The notes under the pieces: model-generated | The model's input: only the letters and a program-made list of their open reading frames with translations | What the model was told of the DNA's origin: nothing | Databases searched by the model: none | Program-made: the position numbers and the translations under genes | Source: Corynebacterium cystitidis | GTDB taxonomy: Bacteria > Actinomycetota > Actinomycetes > Mycobacteriales > Mycobacteriaceae | Assembly (NCBI RefSeq): GCF_900187295.1 | Contig: NZ_LT906473.1 | Location: 2,480,001-2,544,000, forward strand | Length of the DNA: 64,000 nt | Direction: 5' to 3' | Shown here: piece after piece, positions 25,796-35,237 of the stretch | Numbering within the stretch: the stretch's first letter is position 1 | Layout of the letters: each line of letters begins with the position of its first letter

Positions 25796-26461
25796 CTACT
25801 TCTGCTGCTGCACATGCACTTTGAGCTTCTTGAATTCTTCAGCCCGCCCATTGTCATTAACAGTAAACTCTCTGGCCTCCGGCAACGTAATGTCAATAGT
25901 TTGACCACCCGACTTACTATCCGAACGGTACTGAACCATAGTTTTATCCTCTAATTCAAAATAATCGATCTTAATTTCACCGCTTTGCGGTCTAGGCTTT
26001 ACCTCGTGTCCTTGACGTAATGTATCCCAGATCTCGTCGACATCTTCCGCGCTATTTACTTCGAATACACCTTTGCTGTTCGGCCTACCGTGTATCGACT
26101 TCTCGGTCACATGATCAACAACGTCAGACCCAGAATTATAAGGCTTCGGCACGTGTGGTTTCCCCTCAGGTGCATCACTCTTCTTCGGTGTCTGAGGATC
26201 AACTAGGTCCTTATCACCTCCCGCACCTGGCGTAGGACAGCTTTTTAGCCCAAGCGGATCAACCCAGTACCCGGCGTGGTCAACATAGCCTTGTGCACTG
26301 GCTATACGCGGTGATGCGCCGAGAGGGTCTTGGGCGTTGTACACCCCAGCCTGCGGATGGTAATAACGGAATCGGTTATACGCCCACCCAGACTCCTCAT
26401 CGAAGTACTGCCCTGTAAACAACAACGGCGACGACTGAGTTCCACGCCACGACCGCACCCC
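25796..26461 (-). pseudogene. Orphan RHS C-terminal toxin module
   Basis: This segment repeats the last part of the large RHS gene: RSWRGTQSSPLLFTGQYFD, the RHS core end YRFRYYHPQAGVYNAQDPLG-type sequence, WVDPLGL, a shared linker, and a variant toxin tip ending KVHVQQQK. It has no start codon of its own; upstream it is joined at 26461-26463 to an inverted-sense ftn fragment. The tip shares SKSGGQTIDI with the main toxin but differs in many surface positions. It is a typical silent cassette that could replace the main tip by recombination through the nearly identical RHS segment. Paired immunity gene follows. Confidence 0.8.
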
Positions 26462-26462
26462 A

Positions 26463-26849
26463 CTCGATGCCTTCGAGGCAGCACTAGCGCATGAGAAGAA
26501 GGTTTCCGCCTCCATCCGTGATATCGCGCGGATTGCCGATGAAGTCAAAGAGACTACGACTCGCGCCCACTGCTCCACGAATTCCTCGCTGAGCAAATCG
26601 AGGAAGAAGCCGACAGCCCAGACGTCTCCGAGATCGTCGACCAGCTACCCCTAGTAGACAACGAGGGCACCGGCGTTCTGCGCCTGGATACCTCCCTGGG
26701 CCAGCGCGACGACTAACCACAACAGGCTCCGGAGCTACGGGATCACGTCTACCGGCTCGGCATGGGCATCCATCCAGGCCAGCACTTGACGACGAATCCC
26801 TTCCGGAGCCGTGCCAAAACGGCGCACACCAGTCGCATTAAGCAACCAC
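26463..26849 (+). pseudogene. Duplicated fragment of the ftn-pabC junction
   Basis: This stretch is a near copy of 36652-37023, in the same orientation: the 3' half of the ferritin gene, its stop, and the 3' end of pabC on the opposite strand. The copy has picked up changes, including an extra AG in GTCAAAGAGACTACG that shifts the ferritin frame and a small insertion near 26617-26626. It is inactive. It separates the two toxin-immunity modules and marks a past recombination. Confidence 0.88.
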
Positions 26850-26870
26850 GCCCTTGCCCGGAAGGCCTAG

Positions 26871-27716
26871 TTAAGGCCGTAACTCCAGCGCAGCAACAGA
26901 GACGAAGAAACACGACTCAAGATTGCTAATGTTTCCGCTCTCCCGGTACGGAGCGGTTACCTCCTGGAAACGCTCCAACGAGGTAATCGACTCGTCGGTG
27001 TTAAGGTCGTAAACCTCGAACCGGCCATCAGCAAAGACATACCCAATCACCGCATCCAACGCCTCCAACCACTGAGCCTCGTCGAAACGCACATCCGGCC
27101 ACCGTTGGTTAATTCCCGGCCACCACCGAAGCCACCCATCCAAATCAACTGGCCACTGTCGCAAAAGGTCGCCCCATAAACACTGATCTAAAAACCGCTC
27201 TATATTCTGTGGAGCATCATAAGCCCCCAACACAAAATACTCAGGATCGCGCTTATGCGACAGATGACTAGGATGGAAATACTTTAAGTGTGGCAATCTA
27301 AACTGCCCCGCCCCAAGACGCTCAGAACAATAAAGAAACCCTACCGATTTATCCTCATTCCAAATCTGATCCCCTCCATACACCCTCAGTTTACCCTCGT
27401 ATTGCTTGTTCCACTGCTCAACAAACCGGTACGGATCAGACACATCAACCCCATCAATCGTCAACCGTTGCAGCTGGTCTAACGTGTTGTCCCACCTAAT
27501 AGTCAACTCCCTGACAATCCCATCAACCACCACCCAACGTGTATCCGGAAACAACCCCCCAACAGCCACATCAGAGTCAATTAGTAGATACTCAACACCC
27601 TGCGATCTGACCCTCTCAACATTGAAGGCTGGGTCGTCCTCAAATACCGAGAAATCACAATCTGCAAAATCCATCTCGAGCAAGAAACTCGGCTCGAACA
27701 ACGCCTCCGATGGCAT
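26871..27716 (-). CDS. Predicted immunity protein for the main RHS toxin
   Basis: The 281-residue soluble protein starts 11 bases after the RHS stop and is paralogous to 24957-25784. It is rich in Trp, Tyr and acidic residues and shows no signal peptide or TM. Conserved blocks are FLLEMDFADCDFSVFE, SDPYRFVEQWNKQYEG, HKRDPEYFVLG and FADGRFEVYD. The central part (roughly residues 30-160), which differs between paralogs, is a candidate for specific toxin contact. Role inferred from the RHS-immunity arrangement; I cannot assign a named immunity family. Confidence 0.75.
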   Translation of the reverse strand: MPSEALFEPSFLLEMDFADCDFSVFEDDPAFNVERVRSQGVEYLLIDSDVAVGGLFPDTRWVVVDGIVRELTIRWDNTLDQLQRLTIDGVDVSDPYRFVEQWNKQYEGKLRVYGGDQIWNEDKSVGFLYCSERLGAGQFRLPHLKYFHPSHLSHKRDPEYFVLGAYDAPQNIERFLDQCLWGDLLRQWPVDLDGWLRWWPGINQRWPDVRFDEAQWLEALDAVIGYVFADGRFEVYDLNTDESITSLERFQEVTAPYRESGNISNLESCFFVSVAALELRP

Positions 27717-27727
27717 AACACACCTCT

Positions 27728-30700
27728 CTACTTCTGCGTCTGCACATGCACTTTTAGATCTTGGAAGGATTTGGCTTTCCCATTGTCATTAACGGTGAAA
27801 TCTTTGGCCTCCGGTAACTTAATGTCAATGGTTTGACCACCCGACTTACTGTCCGGGCGGTACTGCACCCTCGTCCCATCCTCTAATTCAAACTTGTCCA
27901 TCCCGGGAGAATTTGATCGCTCAACGGGTGTGACCTCGTGTCCTTGACGTAATGTATCCCAGATCTCGTCGACATCTTCCGCGCTATTTACTTCGAATAC
28001 ACCGTTTCTATTCGGCCTACCGTGCATCGACTTCTCGGTCACATGATCAACAACGTCAGACCCAGAATTATAAGGCTTCGGCACGTGTGGTTTCCCCTCA
28101 GGTGCATCACTCTTCTTCGGTGTCTGAGGATCAACTAGGTCCTTATCACCTCCCGCACCTGGCCTAGGACAGCTTTCTAGCCCAAGCGGATCAACCCAGT
28201 ACCCGGCGTGGTCAACATAGCCCTGTGCAGAAGCGAGACGCGGTGATGCGCCGAGAGGGTCTTGGGCGTTGTACACCCCAGCCTGCGGATGGTAATAACG
28301 GAATCGGTTATACGCCCACCCAGACTCCTCATCGAAGTACTGCCCAGTAAACAACAACGGCGACGACTGAGCTCCACGCCACGACCGCACCCCATACAAC
28401 GTCTGTGTAGAACGACCAACCACATCACCAGTGACTGGGTCAATGATCTCGTGCGGCGCACCCGCCAAGTCACTAACCAACGCGAAAAACTCGGCATCGA
28501 CCTCATCCTGACTCCAGTCACAAACATCACGAGACACATCAGGGCCATTGGTATTTAGGTCAGCATTTAGGCCGGTATTTACATCCCTAGTTCCAGTATT
28601 TTCACCCTGGCAAGGACTACCTGAAGTGAAACCAATAGTCGGCGGTGTGCGTCGGTCATCAAAAGCCTCAGCGTGTGCGTTAGGAGTGAGAGTGATCTGA
28701 CCTATAACTTCTCCAGTACCAGGATCAAACGACCATACATATCCGGCTCCACGATCCTGTCCCACAGCAACCTGCTGCCCAGCCAACCGGTCACCCCGAT
28801 GAGCAAACACCACACGACCAATGATCTCACCAGTAGAGGTGTCAATCCGTTCTTTCGCCACGCGACGATCCAGACCGTCATAGACATATCGGTAGCCCAC
28901 ACCAGGTTCATCAGAAGACTCGAATCCGATGGGTTGCCTCGAGGCAGCGTAGTAGAAACGATGCACCAACGGTTTTTTACTAATCCGCTTCGTCACCGTC
29001 TGAGTAACACGGCCAGCTTTGTCATACGTGTACGTGGTCCGCCCCACACGGGTCGGCATCGTCCCGGCTAATTCCACCTGGGAATCACCCACCCCAAACG
29101 ACATCCCACCAGAAGTGGTAGCAGGTGCAGGCACAGCAATACTGGTAAGCACACCAGCGGGACTAAACCCATACGACTCGGTTGCTGTCGGTGCCCCCGC
29201 CGATGATGTAGTTGCTCCACCAACTGCGGAACCACTCACACCATTGGCGGAATCTGCGCTTAGAGTGCCACGGGCAATCATGTCGGCACCTGTAGCATCC
29301 CGGCGCACCCCAGTCACACGCCCCATGATGTCCACATCGAAAGCAGTAGTACCGCGTAACTGATCGACTATGCCAGTCAACGTGGTATCGTCACGCCACG
29401 AAAACTTCCGGCCCACCACACTACGCATCCCACGAGGTGTTTCAAAAGCGGCACCACTGGACTTCGCACCAGTTGTAGGCGCAGCTAGAGTCAATGCGCC
29501 GGTGAGATCTTCTATCAGCCTGCCCCGAACATCATAATCAAAGCTACGTACCAGCGATCCGACACTAATGCGGTCACGCTGCCCACGACTTCCCCGCCCA
29601 TACGTGATATCAGTGACCGTGGTGGCAATCTCTCTGCCATTACGGGTGTGGCTGATCGCCGAGGTTGTGATCTCGCCGACTTCGTTACGCTGATAAACCG
29701 TGTTGAAAACGTCACCACCTGGCAGCGTGAGGTGATCGCTGGCTACCACGCCTGTTGGGCTACGACGAAGTTCCTGAACAACAGACTCTCCAGATGCCAA
29801 CGCGACAGCCTCATGGGTGATACGGCCATAATCATCCCTGGTGTAAGACACCGTAGTCAGCGGATTACTAATTGTAGAAATACGCCCAAGCTCGTCGTAG
29901 GAGTAGACAGTCGTTCCTGAAGCATCGACGACAGTCTCCACCCGCCCTAAAGCATTCCACGTGGTAGTCGTCGTTCCCGCCGGTGAGATGACCTTCCCAA
30001 CCAACCCATCAGACGATACAACAGACTCCGTAACAATTCCGTTGTAGTCCACCTCACGGCTGATCATCCCATCCAAATTATATTCATATTTCCAGGTGTT
30101 ACCGTCGGCGTTAGTTAGTGCCACCGGTTGCATCTGCGTGTTATAGGTCAGGTGGGTTACTGACCCCGCCGCATCGGTTATTGCCAACGGTTTATCGAAC
30201 ACTGTGTACCGGGTTCGCGTAGTCGCCCCGATTTCGTTAGTAACCGACAGTTGATTACCTTCACCATCGTAAGTAGTGGTGATTGTGGTTCCGTCTGGGT
30301 GTGTCACTGCTGATGGCCAGCCCTCAGGCGTGTAATCAATGGTAGTGGTGTTGCCATCCGCATCCAACGTCTCAATGACCAAGCCACGTACATCGCGGAT
30401 CACACTGGTACGTCGGCCAGCCGGATCCACAACAGCGACCTGCCGGCCAGCATCATCACACTCCAGCTGTGTAGTCAGCCCCTCCGGGTTAGTAGCCGCG
30501 GCCACCACCGCACCAGAAGCCCGTAGTTCATACTCAAGTGTAGAGCGCGCCCCCGTCGGGTCGGTGACTCCAGTAGTCATGCCGAAAGCATCCACCTCGT
30601 ACTCAGTGATCTGCCCGTCTCGGCCGACCACACGAACCGGTACACCCCACGACCCAGGTTCCACATGAGTACTTGTCTCATCCGGATAAAAGACAGAAAC

Positions 30701-33100
30701 TAACACACCGTCCTCGTTGTACTCGTAACGAGTCGTAGCCCCAGCGGTGTTAGTTGTCGCTACCGGCACGTGGTTGGCATCGAATTCCGTATCCACCACG
30801 GTGCCTTCCGGAGTAATCACTCGCCACACATCACCGTGTGCAGTAGATCGATACACCGTTGGACGGATATCACCCAACACCTCGTCATACAGTAATTCGG
30901 GATTTATCGTCCATGGTTGATCATCACGAGCACCAGTCCGCCCCCTCCCGGTTAGGCCCACACTTTCTAGACCATGTTCACGCAACGCCTGCGCAAGAGG
31001 CAACGTTTGTAACCGCTGCAAAATGTCCGGGATAACATCATCACCAATATCTAGTGGGTCTTGGGGAAAAGTACACGCGGTTTCCAGGGCAACGGTCACC
31101 CCACCGCCAACTGGTGCATCCTCACCAGTATCAGGAAGATAAACCACCGCGTTGGCAAACACACCACCGGTGCCTGCTTGCGCGATAACACGCCCATAAT
31201 CATCGAAAACGTGATGGTAGGAGACCCCGTTGCGATCTGTCCACCCACAAATCAACCCGCCATCGTTGTAGTGATAGCGCAAGACACCCTCATGTGAATT
31301 AATCACTCGACACAACCGGCCCCACGGGTCGTACTCATACAACATAAGACGTTCAGGCGCATCGTCTGGATGAGTCTGGGGGTTCGACACCCAAATACCG
31401 GCCACCCGATCGACCGCCTCATCCCACGTAAACTCAAGGTGTGACCCATCGGAGCGCACCATTGACACCATATGACCTGTAGCCTGGTCATAAAAATAAT
31501 CAATCCGGTGGCCAGTGTGATGAACTACAGACGAAATCCCGATCTCAATACCTAGCTCAGCATCATCAGCAATACATCCCTTAGGTATACCCACATACGT
31601 ACTACCTACTCCAGGAGAGGTGTCTTCTACCGGGCCGGGGTGAGCATGCGTTTCAGCAGTTCCCACAACGGCAAAGACATAGGTCAAGCCCTGGCTGACA
31701 TCCCGCACCCGGTAGGCACCATCACCATAGGACAACAACCACCCCCGCCCATCACCGCGGACCTCAGAACCGTCTTCTGGTGCGGAAGGAAATGAAATCA
31801 ACGCGCCCGTAGGGGTAAGCATGTACACACGATCGTGAGTAACTTCAATGCGCACATCCAAACGGGAAACCCACTGCGAGCCGAACGCACGGCCCATCTC
31901 ATGCGACGTAAACGCAGCCCTGTCAACCACCAACGGCAACACTCCTCCGAGATGGACGTCCGTATGTTCATGAATCATTGCACCAGTAGCCAAATCCACC
32001 GGCTCAAGAGCTTGCCTAACCCGGTCATAGCCTCGCGCTAACAAAGAGTTATCATCCATCCGGCCACGGAACTTTTGGGCTAAATCACCGGCATGCCGGG
32101 CAAGAGGAGTATTCTTCAAAGGTCTAAGTAATCGCCCCGCCGGGATGAAAGTCAAAGCTGCATCAATGACAACGGGAATCCAGCCCTGATTACCAGACGC
32201 AGCCAAGGCCACATCAAGACCCAGAGATGCGCCACCAAAGGCAGCACCCGCAATCAAAAGAAACGGAGCAAGCGGAGCAAGCGGAGTAAAAGCTAAAACA
32301 AGACCGATACCAGCAACAATTGCCCCCACATTAGCTAACCCATCGGCTAACTTCTTCAACCACTCCGCGTTCTTATCTAAGAAGTTATCTATATCCTCTA
32401 AGCGACGTTCCAACCAGTTTTTATTTTCCTCGAAGCGTTTCTTCGTCTGCGATTCAACCTTCGCCACAACAAACTTAACACTCGATATTAACGACTGTTT
32501 AATACTACGTGCCGAATCGAGATGACCCTGCCACGCATTATTAACCGAATGATACTTAGCTTTCGCAGCTTCAAAAGCTGCTTGCGCCGCACTAGCCTCG
32601 GCCTGAGCCGTCGCCGCTGTAGACGCCGTGACAGCATTAAGGCCAGGTACAAGCGCGGTACCAGCCGCCGTCGCCGTCGCAGCCATTGCTGTTGCACGCG
32701 CACGAATAGCATTGGCCTCGGCGGTGTTATAGGCAGACACGGCTGCACGATGCGCCGTGTGCGTCGGCAGCGCCACTGCCATCAAAGATGTCATCCGGGT
32801 AAGATGTGTCGTTAATGTCTCACCATACTCGTCTAACGCACGAGCCACACCTTGGTGAGCCTCACCAGTGGTGGTTAAATCTCGGGGGAAGTTATCGTAG
32901 ACAATCTGGGAATACTTCTCTGCTTCTGTCCCCTCAAACCCAGCAGTATTCACTAACCGGAAATCATCAGCAGACTGACACGCCGCTTCGCCAAAATTCC
33001 GCCACCGAATCGCCACATCACCAACAGAACTGGGATCCCCACCGATGAAAAACTCATCCGACTCATACTTGTGAAACGCCGCAAGATGAACAACAGGCAT
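27728..33100 (-). CDS. RHS-repeat polymorphic toxin with type VII-style N-terminus
   Basis: The 1790-residue toxin. Residues 1-230 are helical, Ala-rich and lack a Sec signal, as in effectors that travel with WXG100 partners. A hydrophobic block follows at about 245-300. From about 365 a DUF6531-like segment (EPVDLATGAMIHEHTDVHLG) opens the RHS shell, followed by many YD repeats (for example YEYNEDGVL, YDKAGRVTQT, YRYVYDGLDRR). The shell ends with GVYNAQDPLG and WVDPLGL near residue 1641. The last 149 residues are the toxin tip, with RPDSKSGGQTIDIKLP and KVHVQTQK. The tip is small and RNase-like in style but its activity is not known. Codon use and base composition look unlike neighbouring native genes. 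Confidence 0.85.
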   Translation of the reverse strand: MPVVHLAAFHKYESDEFFIGGDPSSVGDVAIRWRNFGEAACQSADDFRLVNTAGFEGTEAEKYSQIVYDNFPRDLTTTGEAHQGVARALDEYGETLTTHLTRMTSLMAVALPTHTAHRAAVSAYNTAEANAIRARATAMAATATAAGTALVPGLNAVTASTAATAQAEASAAQAAFEAAKAKYHSVNNAWQGHLDSARSIKQSLISSVKFVVAKVESQTKKRFEENKNWLERRLEDIDNFLDKNAEWLKKLADGLANVGAIVAGIGLVLAFTPLAPLAPFLLIAGAAFGGASLGLDVALAASGNQGWIPVVIDAALTFIPAGRLLRPLKNTPLARHAGDLAQKFRGRMDDNSLLARGYDRVRQALEPVDLATGAMIHEHTDVHLGGVLPLVVDRAAFTSHEMGRAFGSQWVSRLDVRIEVTHDRVYMLTPTGALISFPSAPEDGSEVRGDGRGWLLSYGDGAYRVRDVSQGLTYVFAVVGTAETHAHPGPVEDTSPGVGSTYVGIPKGCIADDAELGIEIGISSVVHHTGHRIDYFYDQATGHMVSMVRSDGSHLEFTWDEAVDRVAGIWVSNPQTHPDDAPERLMLYEYDPWGRLCRVINSHEGVLRYHYNDGGLICGWTDRNGVSYHHVFDDYGRVIAQAGTGGVFANAVVYLPDTGEDAPVGGGVTVALETACTFPQDPLDIGDDVIPDILQRLQTLPLAQALREHGLESVGLTGRGRTGARDDQPWTINPELLYDEVLGDIRPTVYRSTAHGDVWRVITPEGTVVDTEFDANHVPVATTNTAGATTRYEYNEDGVLVSVFYPDETSTHVEPGSWGVPVRVVGRDGQITEYEVDAFGMTTGVTDPTGARSTLEYELRASGAVVAAATNPEGLTTQLECDDAGRQVAVVDPAGRRTSVIRDVRGLVIETLDADGNTTTIDYTPEGWPSAVTHPDGTTITTTYDGEGNQLSVTNEIGATTRTRYTVFDKPLAITDAAGSVTHLTYNTQMQPVALTNADGNTWKYEYNLDGMISREVDYNGIVTESVVSSDGLVGKVISPAGTTTTTWNALGRVETVVDASGTTVYSYDELGRISTISNPLTTVSYTRDDYGRITHEAVALASGESVVQELRRSPTGVVASDHLTLPGGDVFNTVYQRNEVGEITTSAISHTRNGREIATTVTDITYGRGSRGQRDRISVGSLVRSFDYDVRGRLIEDLTGALTLAAPTTGAKSSGAAFETPRGMRSVVGRKFSWRDDTTLTGIVDQLRGTTAFDVDIMGRVTGVRRDATGADMIARGTLSADSANGVSGSAVGGATTSSAGAPTATESYGFSPAGVLTSIAVPAPATTSGGMSFGVGDSQVELAGTMPTRVGRTTYTYDKAGRVTQTVTKRISKKPLVHRFYYAASRQPIGFESSDEPGVGYRYVYDGLDRRVAKERIDTSTGEIIGRVVFAHRGDRLAGQQVAVGQDRGAGYVWSFDPGTGEVIGQITLTPNAHAEAFDDRRTPPTIGFTSGSPCQGENTGTRDVNTGLNADLNTNGPDVSRDVCDWSQDEVDAEFFALVSDLAGAPHEIIDPVTGDVVGRSTQTLYGVRSWRGAQSSPLLFTGQYFDEESGWAYNRFRYYHPQAGVYNAQDPLGASPRLASAQGYVDHAGYWVDPLGLESCPRPGAGGDKDLVDPQTPKKSDAPEGKPHVPKPYNSGSDVVDHVTEKSMHGRPNRNGVFEVNSAEDVDEIWDTLRQGHEVTPVERSNSPGMDKFELEDGTRVQYRPDSKSGGQTIDIKLPEAKDFTVNDNGKAKSFQDLKVHVQTQK

Positions 33101-33351
33101 AACTGCATCTTTCGGAATAAATCTCTACTTGTTAATTAGTTTGCTCATCCAACAGCTCGTTGATGGGCACACGCATTTGCTGATTGGCCTGTTGGATACT
33201 GCCCAACATCTCAGAAACAGATGTCAATACCTCAGTCAGGCCTGCCGCCCCGGAATTCCATTCAGTGATGATTGATTGGTACATGTCCGACTCACTCCCC
33301 TCCCATGATTGGGAGAGTTCGCGCACCGACGCATCAATCGCCTCCAGCACA

Positions 33352-34787
33352 GAGGGTGTCAAGTTGTTTGTGTGTGGGGTTGATTTTATAGGTAGTTTTG
33401 GAAGCGGTCGGGGTAGGCTACGGACATTTGGTTGATGGCTTGTTTCCACCCTGCCACGCGTGCACCTTCTATGAGGCGTCCGGCTGTGGCAGCAACCTTT
33501 TTGCCTTCTTTGGCTCGTTTGGCGGCACGGCGATCTTCGATATTGCAGATCATCAACCACAGCGTCTTGACTGCGGATTCATCGTTAGTGAACTGCACCC
33601 TATTACGGGTGGCTTTACGTAGTTGATTGTTAAACGATTCAATCGAATTCGTCGTGTAGATCACCTTCCTCGCTGCTGGCGGGAACTGTAGAAACGGTAT
33701 AAACCGATCCCACGCATCGCGCCACACTTTCACTGATTGCGGATATTTCTGCCCCAGCTCAGTTGCAGCAAAGTGTTCTAACGCTTGCGCTGCCTGGTCC
33801 TCATCAGCAGCGGTGTAGATCTGCTTTAAAGCCGCTGATACTGCTTTACGGTCCCCGTACGCAACCCACCGGTTGGCTGCCCTGATCAGGTGGACGATAC
33901 AGGTTTGAACCATCGAGTTCGGCCAGGTCGCTTCGACTGCTTCTGGCAGGCCTTTCAACCCATCACAGCACACGATGAAAACGTCTTTAACACCCCGGTT
34001 AGCCAGGTGGGAACAGACCTGTGCCCAGAACGAGGCTCCTTCTTCTTTGGCAATCCAAATACCCAGGATGTGCTTAATACCGTCCATATCCACCCCGATA
34101 GCCAGATAAGCAGACTTGTTGACCACTCGCCCACCATCACGGACTTTGATACGCAGTGCATCGAGGAACACCACGGGGTAGAACTCATCTAGCTGGCGGC
34201 TTTGCCACTGCAGTACTTCGTCGAGCACTGCATCAGTAACCGCAGAGATCGTCTCATGCGACACATCGATCTTCAAGGCTGTGGCTAGGTGGTGTTGGAT
34301 ATCACGGATGGTCATCCCACCGGCATACAAACTAACGATCATGTCATCGACATCGGTCAGGCAACGTACTCCTTTAGGCACCATCGTCGGAACAAACGTC
34401 CCCTGCCGATCACGGGGCACATCAATGGTGACAGGCCCATAGTTAGAATCCACGGTCTTTGGATAGCTGCCATTGCGGTGGTTATCAGCCCGAGCAGCGT
34501 TTTTGGCTGCCCTGTCACCAGACTGATAGCCGAGGTGGACATCCATTTCCGCCTGCAATGCTGCCGATAGCGAGGCTTGCAGCATGCCCCTGACCAGTTC
34601 ATTGGCATCCGTAGTAGAGGTTGCAAGCTCCTTGATGATTTTAGCTACCTCAGGATTGGCAAGCAGTTTCTCCTCAATAGCATCAATCCGAGCTTTATCC
34701 TCTGGATCACGTCGCGTCATAGTCGTCATTGTGGTTCATCTCCTCATGCAGGATCGGTATCCCACACACAAACCATCTGACACCATC
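33352..34787 (-). mobile_element. IS256-family insertion sequence, complete
   Basis: 1436 bp. The ends are inverted repeats: GAGGGTGTCA at the left and GATGGTGTCA (reverse complement) at the right, with similarity continuing for roughly 28 bases through TTTGTGTGTGGG. The 8-bp target duplication CCAGCACA is at 33344-33351 and 34788-34795. One transposase gene fills the element. The perfect duplication and intact transposase suggest recent insertion. Confidence 0.9.
33386..34729 (-). CDS. IS256-family (mutator-type) transposase
   Basis: The 447-residue DDE transposase has all family landmarks: DRQGTFVPTMVPKG, the first catalytic Asp in YPVVFLDALRIKV, the second in VFIVCCDGLKGLPEAV, the C/H region around VQTCIVHLIRAANRWV, and the Glu in YTTNSIESFNNQLRKATRNR. 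It is full length with no frameshift, so the element is probably active. It reads in the same direction as the interrupted WXG100 gene, so read-through into the RHS gene is possible. Confidence 0.93.
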   Translation of the reverse strand: MTTMTRRDPEDKARIDAIEEKLLANPEVAKIIKELATSTTDANELVRGMLQASLSAALQAEMDVHLGYQSGDRAAKNAARADNHRNGSYPKTVDSNYGPVTIDVPRDRQGTFVPTMVPKGVRCLTDVDDMIVSLYAGGMTIRDIQHHLATALKIDVSHETISAVTDAVLDEVLQWQSRQLDEFYPVVFLDALRIKVRDGGRVVNKSAYLAIGVDMDGIKHILGIWIAKEEGASFWAQVCSHLANRGVKDVFIVCCDGLKGLPEAVEATWPNSMVQTCIVHLIRAANRWVAYGDRKAVSAALKQIYTAADEDQAAQALEHFAATELGQKYPQSVKVWRDAWDRFIPFLQFPPAARKVIYTTNSIESFNNQLRKATRNRVQFTNDESAVKTLWLMICNIEDRRAAKRAKEGKKVAATAGRLIEGARVAGWKQAINQMSVAYPDRFQNYL

Positions 34788-34874
34788 CCAGCACATCGAA
34801 GATCGCTGCCTGAATTGCACCAATCTCAACCCGATAAGCATCAGCGGAAGAATCCCGGAAACCATACTCCACCG

Positions 34875-35237
34875 TCACGGGGACACCTGCCCACAAGCAG
34901 TACCACCACGAGAAATACCAGAACGCAACTGATCGGCAGCAGAATCAACCTCGTGGGAAACCATCCCATCAAACTCGCTGATATGGTCAACAATCTTGGC
35001 CGTCACCTCAGATAACACACCAACATTGTCATTCAACGTCTTACGCGACTGCTTCCACTCGTCATAAAAACGATAAAGCGCCTCCGCTACAGCATCACCA
35101 GAACCAGGAACCTTATCCTCACCAACAAGCAACTCCGCCCCAGATTCCGCAGCAACTAGCTCATCATGCACCGTCAACAAATTCTCAGCAATACTACGCA
35201 ACTGGCCCAAAGGCACCTGAATATTATCACTAAACAT
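34875..35237 (-). CDS. Small helical protein of type VII secretion style
   Basis: The 120-residue protein is predicted all-helical, acidic, without a signal peptide. FYDEWKQSRKTLNDNVGVLS resembles the W-x-G-like turn region of WXG100/EspC-type proteins, though no exact WxG is present. ATG 35237 is chosen, with GGAGGA upstream; it overlaps the upstream stop in TGATG. The stop overlaps the start region of the WXG100 gene (2 bases apart). This tight packing marks an operon of paired small secretion partners ahead of the RHS toxin. Family membership is uncertain. Confidence 0.65.
   Translation of the reverse strand: MFSDNIQVPLGQLRSIAENLLTVHDELVAAESGAELLVGEDKVPGSGDAVAEALYRFYDEWKQSRKTLNDNVGVLSEVTAKIVDHISEFDGMVSHEVDSAADQLRSGISRGGTACGQVSP

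Larger units (their letters stand above)
33132..34872 (-). pseudogene. WXG100 (ESAT-6-like) gene split by an insertion sequence
   Basis: The N-terminal part is at 34788-34872 (GTG start at 34872, reading MEYGFRDSSADAYRVEIGAI and on) and the C-terminal part at 33132-33351 (from VLEAIDASVRELSQ through the SWEG turn to NELLDEQTN). Removing the element and one target copy CCAGCACA restores a single frame of about 98 residues with the WxG motif (SWEG) near the middle, the normal WXG100 size. The start lies 2 bases after the stop of the previous small gene, and the RHS toxin follows. WXG100 proteins act as secretion partners for type VII substrates, so the break probably affects toxin export. Confidence 0.85.

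Noticed and set aside
26462..26596. ATG-started N-terminus of the orphan RHS tip frame
   Set aside because: These codons are the antisense of the duplicated ferritin fragment and have no ribosome site, so the tip has no genuine start there.
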